Shown piece by piece: positions 47,200 to 57,960 of a stretch of 64,000 bases of DNA. The notes beneath the pieces were generated by a model, which did no database searches, was not told the origin of the DNA, and saw only the letters and a program-made list of their open reading frames with translations. The translations under genes and the position numbers were made by a program. The first letter of the stretch is position 1; each line of letters opens with the position of its first letter. The DNA comes from Diadophis punctatus similis (taxonomy: Eukaryota > Chordata > Lepidosauria > Squamata > Dipsadidae): assembly GCA_023053685.1 (NCBI GenBank), contig JALIGW010000002.1, positions 42,147,220-42,211,219 on the forward strand, written 5' to 3'.

Positions 47200-47302
47200 A
47201 AGAGGGGGATTATGGCACAGTGACAGCTTTTATATGAGGTCAGACTCAGTCCTGATTGGCTGATGGATGAGGTCATCCCAATCTTGGAGGCTAGCGCCAC
47301 CC
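47200..47302 (-). repeat. DIRS right inverted terminal repeat
   Basis: Identical, inverted, to 41255-41357 over 103 bp. It carries the inverted CCAAT and TATA motifs pointing into the element on the minus strand, so an antisense transcript is possible. The right end continues unmatched to 47342. Confidence 0.95.
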
Positions 47303-47311
47303 TACGAGAAT

Positions 47312-47337
47312 GGGCGTTCAGGTAAGTAACAACGCCC
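47312..47337. repeat. Terminal hairpin of the DIRS right end
   Basis: GGGCGTT (47312-47318) pairs with AACGCCC (47331-47337) around CAGGTAAGTAAC. The same hairpin, complemented, is in the internal complementary region. The loop holds a CAG|GTAAGT splice-donor match. Confidence 0.6.
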
Positions 47338-47342
47338 TTTCT

Positions 47343-47689
47343 ACCCACATCTTGAAACTCCTAAATCATTCTGGCCTGCTATGTATCATCTCTTTATGGA
47401 TAACATCCAGGTTTACAATGTGAAGGCTATGGAGTCCCATTCATTTGTTACAGCTTGTTCATATATTTTAGGAGGAAGTATACAAAAGTCTCAAAGTTTG
47501 GAACTGTGTGCTGTGGGCCAACTGAGGAAACACCAAAGTTTTGGTCAAAGAAGCTGATCAATGTTTGGGCATAAGTGGAAAATCCAAATAAAAATTCCCT
47601 GATGCAAAACCTAAAGATTAGCTCTGATATCCAGATAAATAATGTATTAAGATCATAAACATATCTATCCACCTTTAATAATTTATAGA
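47343..47689. other. Intergenic
   Basis: Nothing recognised between the DIRS element and the L2 fragment. Confidence 0.4.
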
Positions 47690-47996
47690 AGTGCCTTTTC
47701 TGTTGCAGCTTCTGCACTGTAGAACACCTTTCCTACTAAAATCTGACAGGCTACTAACCCCTCTATCCTTCTGGAGAGCATTTAAAACCTGGCTTCCCCC
47801 TCCCCTCACCCAGCCATTAGAATAGGGAAGATCGGGGTAGGATGAGATGGGTGGGTGCATTGGAGAAGTATATCTGTGGCACCAGCTATTTTTATTGCTG
47901 TGGGTTATATATTGTTTTTAGGTGATTGACTGTAAGGTGCTCAGAGTTATTTTAAGATGGATGGTTATATAATATTTAAATAAATAAATAAAATTA
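47690..47996 (+). mobile_element. L2-like LINE ORF2 C terminus and 3' tail
   Basis: Plus-strand reading FSVAASALWNTFPTK, then NPSILLESI-NLASP, is the conserved ALWNALP/RRALKTWL region, followed by a UTR with AAGGTGCTCAGAGTTAT and an AAATAAATAAATAAAA tail. Stops break the frame. Confidence 0.7.
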
Positions 47997-49363
47997 CATT
48001 CATCACATAAAATCTCCTCCTGGGCGTTATTCTACTCTGAGGTGTGGAGCTGGCTATCACCTTATCTGGCTTCAAAAGAAAAGACTTGGACCAATTCATG
48101 TAAAATATATGGGGATCAATAGCCAGGCAGTGTGACTGCCTCAGAAGGCCATCCCTAGAACACTAATGGGCTTCCTTGTGCGACTAGTCAGCCACTGTGA
48201 GAACAGACTGCTGGACATGATGGGTCAAGGTTTAAACCTGCAGAGTACTAGTTATGTTCTGTTTCCCTGATTAATCAGCTTCTGACGTCTCTTCACAAAT
48301 GGAACCTCAGCTTTCTCTAAACACATTAGGGTCTCAATTGCTGAACTGTCAAGATGTGCCACTTTTTATTACCTCTGTAAGAAATTTCCACGTGTAAGGT
48401 CATCTTCAGTACTAAAATGTATATAAGTTGACAATTTGTGTTCATTGCTGCAGCAGAAGCTATTGGAATCCCACGCATGGTAAGGATTCAAATGGATGAA
48501 CTTATGCATGTAATGAACTACTGTATATGTAAACTCAGTAACTCAGTAAATTAGTCTTCAGATTAAAAATAAGTTTACAGAAGTTGTCAAGCTATCTGAG
48601 ACATCATTTTGTACTCTAGCGCCATTAAAGTATTATCCTAATTTTCTTTGCATTAGTGGTGCCCCAGCTTCCTTCTTCAGAAACAAACTCTTTCTGGACT
48701 GATTTGGTCATCCTTGTTTTAGCATGTGCCCATGTTTCATGTGAATACCCACAGCATGAGCTAGGACTTGCTCTTAAGTCCAATGGGAAATTTGTTCACG
48801 TGTTAATGAGCTGTGCCTGAGGACATAAATAATCTTTTATGCATTTTGGAAACTAAAAGTTCCCTTGAATTTTCATGCTTCATTTGTATACTCTCTATGA
48901 TTCAACAACTTTTGGGTTTATTCCAGCATTGAGATATTTATCCTATAGCAAACAGCAGCAAGATAGTATCAGCAATTGTTACATGGGATTCTATGAGCAG
49001 ATAAGACCGAGTACAAAAGATTAAAATTATATAGATCACACTTTTCATAATTAGATAAAATGGTAAAAATCTGAATATCTATGTAAAAACACATTTAAGG
49101 GACAACTCCAGCATTTGTTACTGTGGTCATAAAAGGGAGCTATTTGGATTATCTCTAATATTTTAGTATTCCATTAAAAATGACTATGTAAGTGTATAGT
49201 TAGCATTTTATATATAGTCATAAAGAAAGGAAACAAAAAAACATCAGCTGCAATAGTCTCAGTGATTTTCATACCAAAGTATACTTCTAAAGAAGGAGTA
49301 TGCAAGAGAAACACAATATAATATAAACATTCTGAGTTAATAAATGAATTTCTGGCTAAATTT
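47997..49363. other. Intergenic
   Basis: 48140-48260 (CCACTGTGAGAACAGACTGC, TGGACATGATGGGTCAAGG) resembles an old vertebrate interspersed repeat end, class unresolved. The remainder is AT-rich and unremarkable. Confidence 0.4.
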
Positions 49364-49526
<163 letters not shown>

Positions 49527-49531
49527 CTGTA

Positions 49532-49706
49532 GAGTCACCTGGTATACCCAAATATGGGAGGGAGCATACTACTTCCTTTTGCCTTTCAGCCCCACTCCAG
49601 GGGCCATCCAGGCTACAAATCATATTTTCAAACTTACCTGGAGTGGGGCTGAAAGGCAAAAGAAAGCAGTATGCTCCCTCCCATATTTGGGTATACCAGG
49701 TGACTC
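49532..49706. mobile_element. Foldback element, 71-bp arms
   Basis: GAGTCACCTGGTATACCCAA at the left pairs with the complementary word at the right end (49687-49706). Arms 49532-49602 and 49636-49706 agree apart from a few bases. A partial second copy is at 61378-61456. No target duplication identified. The loop side has CCAGGTAAGTTTG on the minus strand, a splice-donor match. Confidence 0.85.
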
Positions 49707-49719
49707 AACAGAAAAAAAA

Positions 49720-49850
49720 TTAATCGTTCCCCTGGCTCAGCTGATAAGGGAGCATAACTTATGGCTTACAGGATAAAATCACTGCCTAACAAGGCAAGCA
49801 GCCCAAGTTCGAATTCTAGAAGGGTATGGCTAGCTGATGAGAGCTAAATA
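49720..49850 (+). mobile_element. tRNA-derived SINE-like sequence
   Basis: CTGGCTCAGCTGATAAGG resembles a tRNA box A, and CCAAGTTCGAATTCT about 85 bp on resembles box B. It does not fold as a complete tRNA gene by eye; a SINE head is likelier. Confidence 0.4.
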
Positions 49851-49910
49851 GCTTAAAATAGATCTATACTAGTCTTCCTTTTTTTCTTTATCAGTTCTTT
49901 GTAAGTTTGA

Positions 49911-49991
49911 ATATATATATACATATACATACATATACATACATACACACACACACACAACACACACACGTGTGTGTGTGTGTGTGTGTGT
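49911..49991. repeat. (AT)(AC)n/(GT)n repeat forming a palindrome
   Basis: ATACATATACATA units followed by (CA)n and (GT)n meeting at ACACGTGT. Confidence 0.92.
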
Positions 49992-52357
49992 TGTCCTATA
50001 TTTATTTTGTTTTTATATTTACAATTTATTTATTTTGTTTTTATATTTACAATTCAGTTTATTCTCCAAGTAATTTTAAATTATCCAAAATATAAGAGAG
50101 AAAATAGTATACAAAAATAGATTGAAAATGATTTTCAAAGTACTTTTAATTTGTTAAGAATATAATATCTCCAATGAAATAGAAATTTACATTAGATTGG
50201 GTTGCCTTGTTCATTTGCCTTTTTAAATATTTTATTTTGCTGAAGTAAATTGTTAATCCACTCATATTTCTTAGATATCAAGAAAAAATACTTATAAAAT
50301 AATATTATATAAAAGGATTATCCATTTGTTGAATGACATTGTCAGCTTAATTATGGCAACGATTTAATTAATTAGAAATTAACTTAAATGCTATGTTGCA
50401 GAAAAGTGTAAGATTCCATGAAAGTAGAGGAGTCATATTTTAAAAAAATAACATTGTTTTCAAATAATATTAAAACATTGAAATGTCTCTTTTTAACATC
50501 AATTCTCTATAGGAATGAGTTTTTAGAAAGATTTAGTTCTTAAAGTCTGGTGTTTCTTAAATTGCAAGATAAAGAGACTTTAAGCATTATTTGAAACAAG
50601 TGGGAAGCCACCAAGTTCCAAATATGAAGGAAGGAGGAAAAGAAAATAGAGAGGAAACATACAGAATGTTCCACCTGTACATTCATTTTCTCTTGAAATG
50701 GAGAAAGTAAAACACTATTTGAGACAAGGGATAGATCCAAATATCCAGTTAATGTGGTTTGTTTCAGTTCATGAGACAACCCAAAATATGCCCGACAAAA
50801 CTTCCTCTGTCTATTCTATCTTGAGTGGTACTGTCCTAGCAGTTTACCACAAAATAAATTAAGATGCAATAATTGATGAATTTTCAGATACAGAAATGTA
50901 TTCTTCAGTTGCTCCTCCTAAAGAGGGTTAGTGCTTGAATAGAAGGTTAATTTTAGCTAGTGGCTAGACTGGTAGAATTAACCATTTGTCTGGTAGTTGA
51001 TAATTTTACAGAGGTCCTGATCTACATTTTTGTTTATTGTTAGCCAAAGTGGTAGACCACCACCATTTTTCCTAGTAAATGAAAAATGATATTACTTAAG
51101 AGACTGTAGTAGACTAAACAGCTTACAGAATTAGCTGACTTTACCAATGTTGCTCACATAACTTGTAGTTCTACTTCGTGTTCTCTCTTTTTTAAAAAAA
51201 TAGAACTGTAAGATCCATCTGTGTGATCACAGTTTCTGAATACACAAAAATAAGGATCAGGATATTATTAAGCATTTTCCCATTGAAATCATGGCAGAGT
51301 TGAGTTTTCATTAATTTTAGCTGATATGTTTCACCAATTCTCAAATAATAGTACAGATAAGTAACACTGTCTCTAAAGTAATAATGCAAACACTTCTGTT
51401 CTTTCATATTTATAAGTTAAACACAGCATTTGTCCATGGACAAGACATTGTAGCAGAACCATGTTCATCTATAGTAGCTAAAAAAATCAAAGACTCTGGT
51501 AATACCTTTTAAAATTAACAAATTTTATTAAAAGGCACAAAGCTTTTGTGAGCTATAACTGTCAGTCTAGAAAGATATTATCAAACTCCTTCTGATTTTC
51601 CTTTTACAAGCCATTCTGAATTGCAAAAGGAATATTGAGCTTAATTTGTTTTATCTACTGGTATAAATACATCAGAGAGTAAAGCTACATTTATTCTTAT
51701 TTTTGTCCGATTCCTTTGACTGGAAAGTTCAGTAAGTCTGAATGGAAAGAAAACTTAAAATAGCAACACTAAACTCTGCTATGAAAATTGCAGTTTTACG
51801 TAATCATCTGATCCTCAGGATAGTCATGCAAGGCTGCTTAGATAAGCCATGTCTAAAAGAAGCAGGAGCTGGACAAAAGGCTAGCTGCTTCTCCCATTAT
51901 CTTCACATTTGTATACAATGCTAGTTGCAGCCTAAAGCACATTAAACAGATTAGCTATGTTTATTGACATAATATAGTTTGTAGCTAGGACACATGTTGA
52001 GAAATATTATCTAACTTATTAATAGGACTTACGATTTGCAAGCTGTCATGAATGCTTAAAAGGGAGGGGCAACCTTGCAAGTTGCTTTTCTATTACTTTA
52101 ACAGTGTGCTAAATCTTATTTCCATAAATTAGTACCTGCTTGTGCATAAGCTGATAAATTTTAATGTTGGCCTCTTATTCTTTTATTGGTACATTGCAGA
52201 GTAAAACAGAAATATTTTTAGTAATCATATTCTAAGTTTAATCCAAGCTTTAATTGTTAAAAATCAGGTGTTTGAATTGCTCTTGTATTTGTTGAGTGGT
52301 GAGGATGAGGATGAAGAAGATGACAGAGAATATAAGAACTTGCTTGTTTAAGATTTT
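49992..52357. other. Long AT-rich intergenic stretch
   Basis: Short ORFs only. 51485-51565 (AAAATTAACAAATTTTATTA, AAAGCTTTTGTGAGCTATAA) looks like the end of an old interspersed repeat seen in other amniotes, class unresolved. Confidence 0.4.
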
Positions 52358-52598
52358 AGCCATGGTGGCGCAGTGGTTAGAATGCAGTACTGCAGGCTAC
52401 TTCTGCTACCTGCCGGCTGCCTGCAATTTGGCAGTTCAAATCTTACCAGGCTCAAGGTTGACACAGCCTTCCATCCTTCCAAGGTCAGTAAAATGAGGAC
52501 CCAGATTGCTGGAAGCAATACGCTGACTGTAAACCACTTAGAGAGAGCTGTAAAGCACTGTGAAGCAGTACATAAGTCTAAGTGCTATTGCTATTAAG
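52358..52598 (+). mobile_element. Sauria-type SINE
   Basis: Box A region GGTGGCGCAGTGGTTAGAAT, box B AGTTCAAATCTTACC, body CAAGGTTGACACAGCCTTCC and GAGGACCCAGATTGCTGG, tail AAGTCTAAGTGCTATTGCTA. Full length with the usual 3' tail. Confidence 0.92.
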
Positions 52599-52734
52599 AA
52601 GATTTTAATCTTCCATGCTTCAGATATACTTCAAGCAAACTGGATTTTTGACATTGCAGCTCAAAGCTTAAAAAAAATTAACAGAAAAGTATCCAAGAGT
52701 TATAGGGTGTGTGTGTATGCACGCGTGCGCATCG

Positions 52735-53075
52735 TGACTCAGTGGTTAAGAGGCTGGCTTGTCAGCTGGAAAGCCAGCAGTCCGGGTTCAAGACCAGAGC
52801 ACCACACAATGGGATTAACTCTCATCTTTGCCCCAGCTCCTGCCAACCTAGCAGTTCGAAAGCATGCAAATGCGAATAGATAAATAGGTATCACTTTGGT
52901 GGGAAGATAACAGTGCTTCATGAGTCCCTCGGGAGTAGGGCGGCATAGAAGAACCAATAATAATAAATGTCATGTTGGCCATATGACTGGGGAAATGTCT
53001 TTGAACAGCGAAGACATTTCAAAGGACTTTCAATGGAGATGTGCGCCGCCCCTTATATTCAGCAACAACTAGTGG
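52735..53075 (+). mobile_element. tRNA-derived SINE with nested L2 tail
   Basis: Head with ACTCAGTGGTTAAGAGGC (box A) and CGGGTTCAAGACC (box B), body GCCAACCTAGCAGTTCGAAA and GTGGGAAGATAACAG, then a break, then TGGCCATATGACTGGGG and ACAGCGAAGACATTTC to GAGATGTGCGCCGCCCC. This is a common squamate tRNA SINE distinct from Sauria. Confidence 0.8.
52922..52968 (+). mobile_element. 47-bp L2-like LINE tail inserted in the SINE
   Basis: GAGTCCCTCGGGAGTAGGGC, then GGCATAGAAGAACCAATAAT, is the extreme L2-like 3' end (compare minus strand of 59770-59830). SINE sequence resumes immediately afterwards (GTCATGTTGGCC). Confidence 0.85.
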
Positions 53076-53302
53076 AGTAAACACCATGAACACTCTTCCA
53101 TTCCTAAACACCCTTCCATTGGCAAAGTTTTATTGTAAGAACCAAGAAAAAAAGTCTGGCTAAACTGGCTCAAGACGTTTGAGAAATTCAATTTTTGCCG
53201 ATCTACTACTTCAGGGTAATATACAAATGTCTAGCACTCTGAAAGACACAGAGATTCTCCAATATTGTTATGGAATTCTCCATAATTAATGTATCAACAC
53301 AA
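53076..53302. other. Short intergenic interval
   Basis: Nothing recognised. Confidence 0.4.
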
Positions 53303-53535
53303 GAGTTTAAATATATAAAAGAGTTTAAATGTACTAAAAACAAGTACTCATCTAAGGAATAGTAAGGAGAAGTAAATCAATGCATTAAATACATTAATAG
53401 AATGGGTAAAGCCATGCAAAAGTATCATACTCTGAAAACACATAGAGATAGTCCTCACTTAGTAACCACTATTGTATTAGTAATCCACTATTGGATCACT
53501 ACTAGTAACCCAAATACTAAGTGCTGAAGTTACTA
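53303..53535 (+). repeat. Tandem duplication, copy 1
   Basis: 233 bp identical by eye to copy 2 at 53560-53792; offset 257 bp, with 24 bp between. Confidence 0.95.
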
Positions 53536-53559
53536 GGCTTCAAGAGTTTAAATATATAA

Positions 53560-53792
53560 GAGTTTAAATATATAAAAGAGTTTAAATGTACTAAAAACAA
53601 GTACTCATCTAAGGAATAGTAAGGAGAAGTAAATCAATGCATTAAATACATTAATAGAATGGGTAAAGCCATGCAAAAGTATCATACTCTGAAAACACAT
53701 AGAGATAGTCCTCACTTAGTAACCACTATTGTATTAGTAATCCACTATTGGATCACTACTAGTAACCCAAATACTAAGTGCTGAAGTTACTA
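53560..53792 (+). repeat. Tandem duplication, copy 2
   Basis: Identical to copy 1. The shared part includes about 90 bp of the start of a MITE-like repeat (TAGTCCTCACTTAGTAACC). Confidence 0.95.
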
Positions 53793-54060
53793 AGCATAAA
53801 ATCATGTGACCATGATGGACTTATGACTTTACTTTCCATTCAGTTTGTTAAGCAAAACATCACCTGACCAGAACTTACAATTTTACTTCCAATTTTTTCT
53901 ATTAACTGTGCTTGTCATAAGCGGGTTGTGAGGTACCCAAATGTCAGTCACATGACTGTGGGATGGTGAGATGGTCATAAATGCAAAAACTGGTTGCAAT
54001 TTAACCATTGTAATTATGAAGGGTGTCTAAATGAGGTAGTTCATAAGCAAGAGTACATAC
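53704..54060. mobile_element. MITE-like repeat (TAGTCCTC...AAGTAAC family)
   Basis: Starts ATAGTCCTCACTTAGTAACC and ends in GAGGTAGTTCATAAGC...ACCTGTA. The interior words CATGTGACCATGATGG and CACATGACTGTGGG recall the snake repeat at 63836. Diverged; ends not exact. Confidence 0.5.
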
Positions 54061-54699
54061 CTGTACTCTTATTAGAGTTTTGGGACCCATCAGGCCAAAT
54101 TAGATCAGGTAGAATTGAGGGAGCTATAGATTTAGTTGTAAATATATACTCAATGAAATGTTAATCTTGTCTCCCATGATTGTATGGCATTAAGCATGTA
54201 ACCACAAGATGGTATAATTTTCAGTCATACCTTTAAAATTGATGACATTTACACACAAAAATCTCTCTAGTTCTTGTCAAACAAAGGAAAGGATTTCTAA
54301 AGACTTTTAAATAATATTTATGGAGAAGTGATTTTGTTGAATTCCCTCGACATTAAAGTGGAATCGGAGGATGTAATTTTAATAAGCAAACTAACATATT
54401 GCATGAAGCCCTTTTGATTTTATGTATTTATATGGTTAACTAGACCTTACTGCTCAACTCAATGAGTTTTGACATTGGAGTCAAATTTCCTATGGTTCCT
54501 AATGCTTTAATTTTGATTTTAAAAAAAAGATTTTAAAACTTGAACAATAGTGGATAGCAAAGATTACAATTAAAGATGAAGAACTTGACACATTACAGAA
54601 TGGGGCAAAATAGGCTAACATTGGATAGATTGAAGCATATTTTTGAAAAACATGGTCATAATTTAATATAAATAGTGTCAAAAACACATCTGCATACAT
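54061..54699. other. Intergenic, nothing recognised
   Basis: No supported feature. Confidence 0.4.
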
Positions 54700-54707
54700 G
54701 TGTGTGT

Positions 54708-55058
54708 CAGGGGTGGGTTCTAACTTACCTCGCTGCTGGTTCACTTCCTCCTGTGCCACGTGGCTGCACCTCATGGGCGCGCATGCACATGCACAGTACC
54801 AAAAATTCAAAAATATTTCCAAAAAAAAGCCAAAAACAAGATGGTGGCACATGCGCAGTTCTGGAAACTTGGCTTCTGCGCATGCGCAGAAGAAAAAAAG
54901 TCAGGAAAAAAATCCATTTTTCCCCCAAAAAATAAAAAATTCCAAAAAAAGATGGCGGCATCACAGAGCTGGCACCCACAGAACCAGCTCTGTGATGTCA
55001 CCAGCGGTTTGCTACCAGTTCGGGTGAACCAGTCCAAACTGGGAGGAACCCACCTCTG
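54708..55058 (-). mobile_element. hAT MITE of the GGTGGGTT family, opposite orientation
   Basis: It starts CAGGGGTGGGTTCTAACTTA and ends GGAGGAACCCACCTCTG. GTGTGTGT is on both sides (54700-54707 and 55059-55066). CTGCGCATGCGCAG at 54876-54889. The splice-donor motif AGGTAAGT reads on the minus strand near 54720-54727. Confidence 0.9.
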
Positions 55059-55130
55059 GTGTGTGTGTGTGTGTGTGCATGTGCTTATATGTATATATGT
55101 ATACACACACACACACATATACATACACCA
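55059..55130. repeat. (GT)n with (AT)/(AC) microsatellite
   Basis: GT run, then TATGTATATATGTATACACAC and CATATACATACA. Confidence 0.9.
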
Positions 55131-55653
55131 GCTGATATTTTAATAATTAAAATGGATAAATCAAGAAAGTGACCTGGATAATTTTCATATATTGGATTTA
55201 CAAAAGATTTTGAAGAATTATGAAGAATCTCATAAGAAGGGGCAAAGAAAAAATGAAAGTAAAGTTCTACAATATTCTATAACATTATTTGAATGGAGTA
55301 AAAATTAAAAGTCTTAAAAGTAAAGGAAATGAATATAATGTTGAATTGTTAACGTTGCTTTGGGTGGAGTGAGAAAAAAGGACTTTAAAGCCAAATTTGT
55401 CACCTCCTTCCTTACAGTTCTCCTAGATTTCAGACCCGCTCTTGATTTGTAAGTGTGTCTTATAAAATGAGATCATTTCCATGCCTGGGAGTGATTAGAT
55501 ATACTCCACCATCCTTTCCAGCTGAGCCTAGAATCAGGTAGAAACAGGTAGAATCAGAATCCAGGTGAGTGGTAGAAACAAAAATTTGTTTGTTTGTTTT
55601 TTCATTCTTTTTAAAAAATGTTTATATTCTGCAAAAGTGCAATGAAGTACAAT
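55131..55653. other. Intergenic, nothing recognised
   Basis: No supported feature. Confidence 0.4.
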
Positions 55654-55661
55654 GCTTGATC

Positions 55662-56014
55662 CAGGGGTGGGTTTCAATTTACCTCGCTACCAGTTCACTT
55701 CCTCCCACACCGCATGCGCATGCGCAGTGCTGAAAAATCTGAAAAAATGCAAAGAAAAGCAAAAAAACAAGATGGCGACCACATGCACAGTGCCAGAACT
55801 TCGGCTTCTGCACATGCTCAGAAGAAAAAAAGTAAAAAAAGTAAATAAAATAAATAAAAAATTTAAAAATTTTTAAAAAAAATTTAAAAAAAAAAGACGG
55901 CCGTGCCCACGGAATGGCACTGACCGATCCGGTTTGGTGATATCATCGTGACATCACCAGCAGGTCGCTACCAGTTCCGGTGAACCAGTCCGAACTGGGA
56001 GGAATCCACCTCTA
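55662..56014 (-). mobile_element. hAT MITE of the GGTGGGTT family, opposite orientation
   Basis: It starts CAGGGGTGGGTTTCAATTTA and ends GGAGGAATCCACCTCTA. GCTTGATC/GCTTGATG flank it (seven of eight bases). TGCGCATGCGCAG at 55715-55727. Closely similar in layout to 54708-55058. Confidence 0.88.
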
Positions 56015-57689
56015 GCTTGATGAAGAAAGCATTACTGGTGAACATCATTTTATGTTATATACTTTATATAATTTATAATATTCTCGTCAATCCCTCACAC
56101 TATTAATGTTATTAAGTTTAATTCAGCATCATAATAGTTATTGTATTAACTTTATCCAGAATCCTTTTTCCCAGTCTAAGGTTCCCAGCTGTCAGAGCAA
56201 AAGATATTGATTAGACACTACTATCTTTGCAATATAATATGCAACTTTTTTCTTTTTTTATTATTTTGTCACGGTTCTGCTTTTATTATAAAACATTCTT
56301 GTCTTGAAGCCCTTTCTCTTTTCCTTTTGATCTTGAATACATGGGATATGAACAGATACCTTACAAGATTATTATTTTCTCTCTCTCTCCATCTTCCTGT
56401 GCAAATATCTGGCTATTTATCATTTTTTGTTTTTTCCATATTTGAGGTAGGAAAAAGGAGAAGAAAATAATTTTACAGGAACACTGACCAACAATAATTA
56501 CCATAATACACTATATTCCTTTAAAGGGTCATAGTATATTATGAAATAAGAAAGTTGTACTCTTTGTGTTATATATGTACCCTAAGTACATATATAACAC
56601 AGAAATAAAAAAAGAACAACTCACCATCATTTCAGAAATCATTTTCAAAAAGGCGCACAGATCTATACACTAAATGCATACCAATATTTCCCAGACAGTA
56701 GAGTTATTGCTTAGCAAATTGGGCTACATCAACTTAGTTGTCTACTAGAATTTCTGGGATTCTTTTTTTTTTTAAGAGACTGCAAATACTTATAGTAGAA
56801 ATTACATTTAAATTGCATGACCAGTAGAAAATCGCTGGATAATCTCTTCTTGGCAGCATTACATTGAAAATGGTGATCATTGTGGTTAATTATTGTAAGC
56901 TCATTATGGGTCGGATATGACTTCCAGATATTACTTCAATATAGCTCAGGGCTAGTTCTGACATTACTGTTTCAGTAGTAGATGCAGTTTGAGAAGCCAA
57001 GGCAGAAGCTGTTGGAGTATAAGACCATCAACTTCCATTATGCTGGGATGAGTGGAGGTTGAACTTTGATTCTGATGCAAGTATCTTTTTAATTTGCTGA
57101 ACTAGTTTCATCCGGGGAATGTCTTCAGACATGTTAATTGTGAGCCTATCTTCACTGTCACAGAGATATTGTATCATTCCATAACATTTACTCATAGCAT
57201 ATGTTATGTGCATCCTGTATTGAGGATAGCATGCTTTGCAATATATCTTCACCACCCATCTCTTTATTCTTGCACAAAAAATAGCTCAGGTGTTGTGAAG
57301 ACAGGGTATGGCTACAACAGTTAACTGCTACCTGATCTGTGGGCCTATATTTTTTCCCCATTAGTAAGCTGTCTCTTATCAGATTGTTGAGGAGCATGGA
57401 AAAAATGTTAACTTCCCTAATACTTTCACATAGAAATACAAGGTGGCTACAACGAATATGCATTCTTTTTGAAAAATAGTGGGAAATTTCTCCTTTGATA
57501 GGAAAATTCAGGAAAATCATCCACCAAATTCTCCTGGAGAAGAATTTCAAAATTTTGTATGTTACCACTCTAAACTGGAGGTAATGCAGATTCTTTCAAG
57601 TACATGTATATTAGGCAGAACACTGCATTAAAATCTCTTTGTTTTATGCCACTTTGTTAAGGTTACATTGATAGCAAATTGGGCATAGT
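56015..57689. other. AT-rich intergenic
   Basis: Contains the hairpin at 56565-56601. The 126-aa minus-strand ORF at 57188-57568 has no recognised family motif. Confidence 0.4.
56565..56601. repeat. Perfect 16-bp hairpin
   Basis: TGTGTTATATATGTAC (56565-56580) and its exact complement (56586-56601) around the loop CCTAA. Confidence 0.9.
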
Positions 57690-57960
57690 TCTCTCTTCAT
57701 GAACAGATTATTATTATTTTTTTGTCAAGTACATGTTGGTAATATACATAGATATAATATTGTTTATATACATAAGATGGGTACTGATAAGAGGGAACAT
57801 TAGGACAGGGATGGTAGGCACGCTGGTGCACTTATGCACGCCCCTTACTGACCTCTTAGGAATCGGGTGAGGTCAACAGTGGACAGTCTGAGGGTAAAGT
57901 TTTGGGGGTTTATTTATAGATTATAGGCATATTATCTGTGAACTGTGTGCAAGCCACTAT
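57690..57960 (-). mobile_element. Probable LINE 3' end
   Basis: TTATTATTATTTTTTTGTCA at the left would be an AATAATAA tail on the minus strand, followed by UTR-like sequence with GCATAAGTGCACCAGCGTGC and CCTAAGAGGTC. It resembles a recurrent snake LINE (CR1-like) 3' end; no coding part is readable. Confidence 0.4.

Larger units (their letters stand above)
41244..47342 (+). mobile_element. DIRS-type tyrosine-recombinase retrotransposon, near complete
   Basis: About 6.1 kb with all diagnostic parts: inverted terminal repeats (41255-41357 and 47200-47302) that are identical over 103 bp; an internal complementary region (47031-47122) matching both outer ends; and gag, RT/RNase H/methyltransferase-like and tyrosine recombinase ORFs. 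There is no integrase and no target duplication; instead the short word TTCT is shared at both junctions (41244-41247 and 47339-47342), as expected for recombinase integration. Base composition is far more GC-rich than the flanks. The identical repeats and long open frames suggest recent insertion. The only clear defect is a frame break at a C7 run (44184-44190). Confidence 0.95.

Noticed and set aside
49720..49850. Functional tRNA gene (also in the SINE heads at 52358, 52735 and 58607)
   Set aside because: Only box A and B resemblance; no paired acceptor, anticodon and T arms and no terminator T run in place, so SINE-derived.
53303..53792. CRISPR-like or satellite array
   Set aside because: Only two long copies with one short spacer, in a vertebrate genome; a simple duplication.
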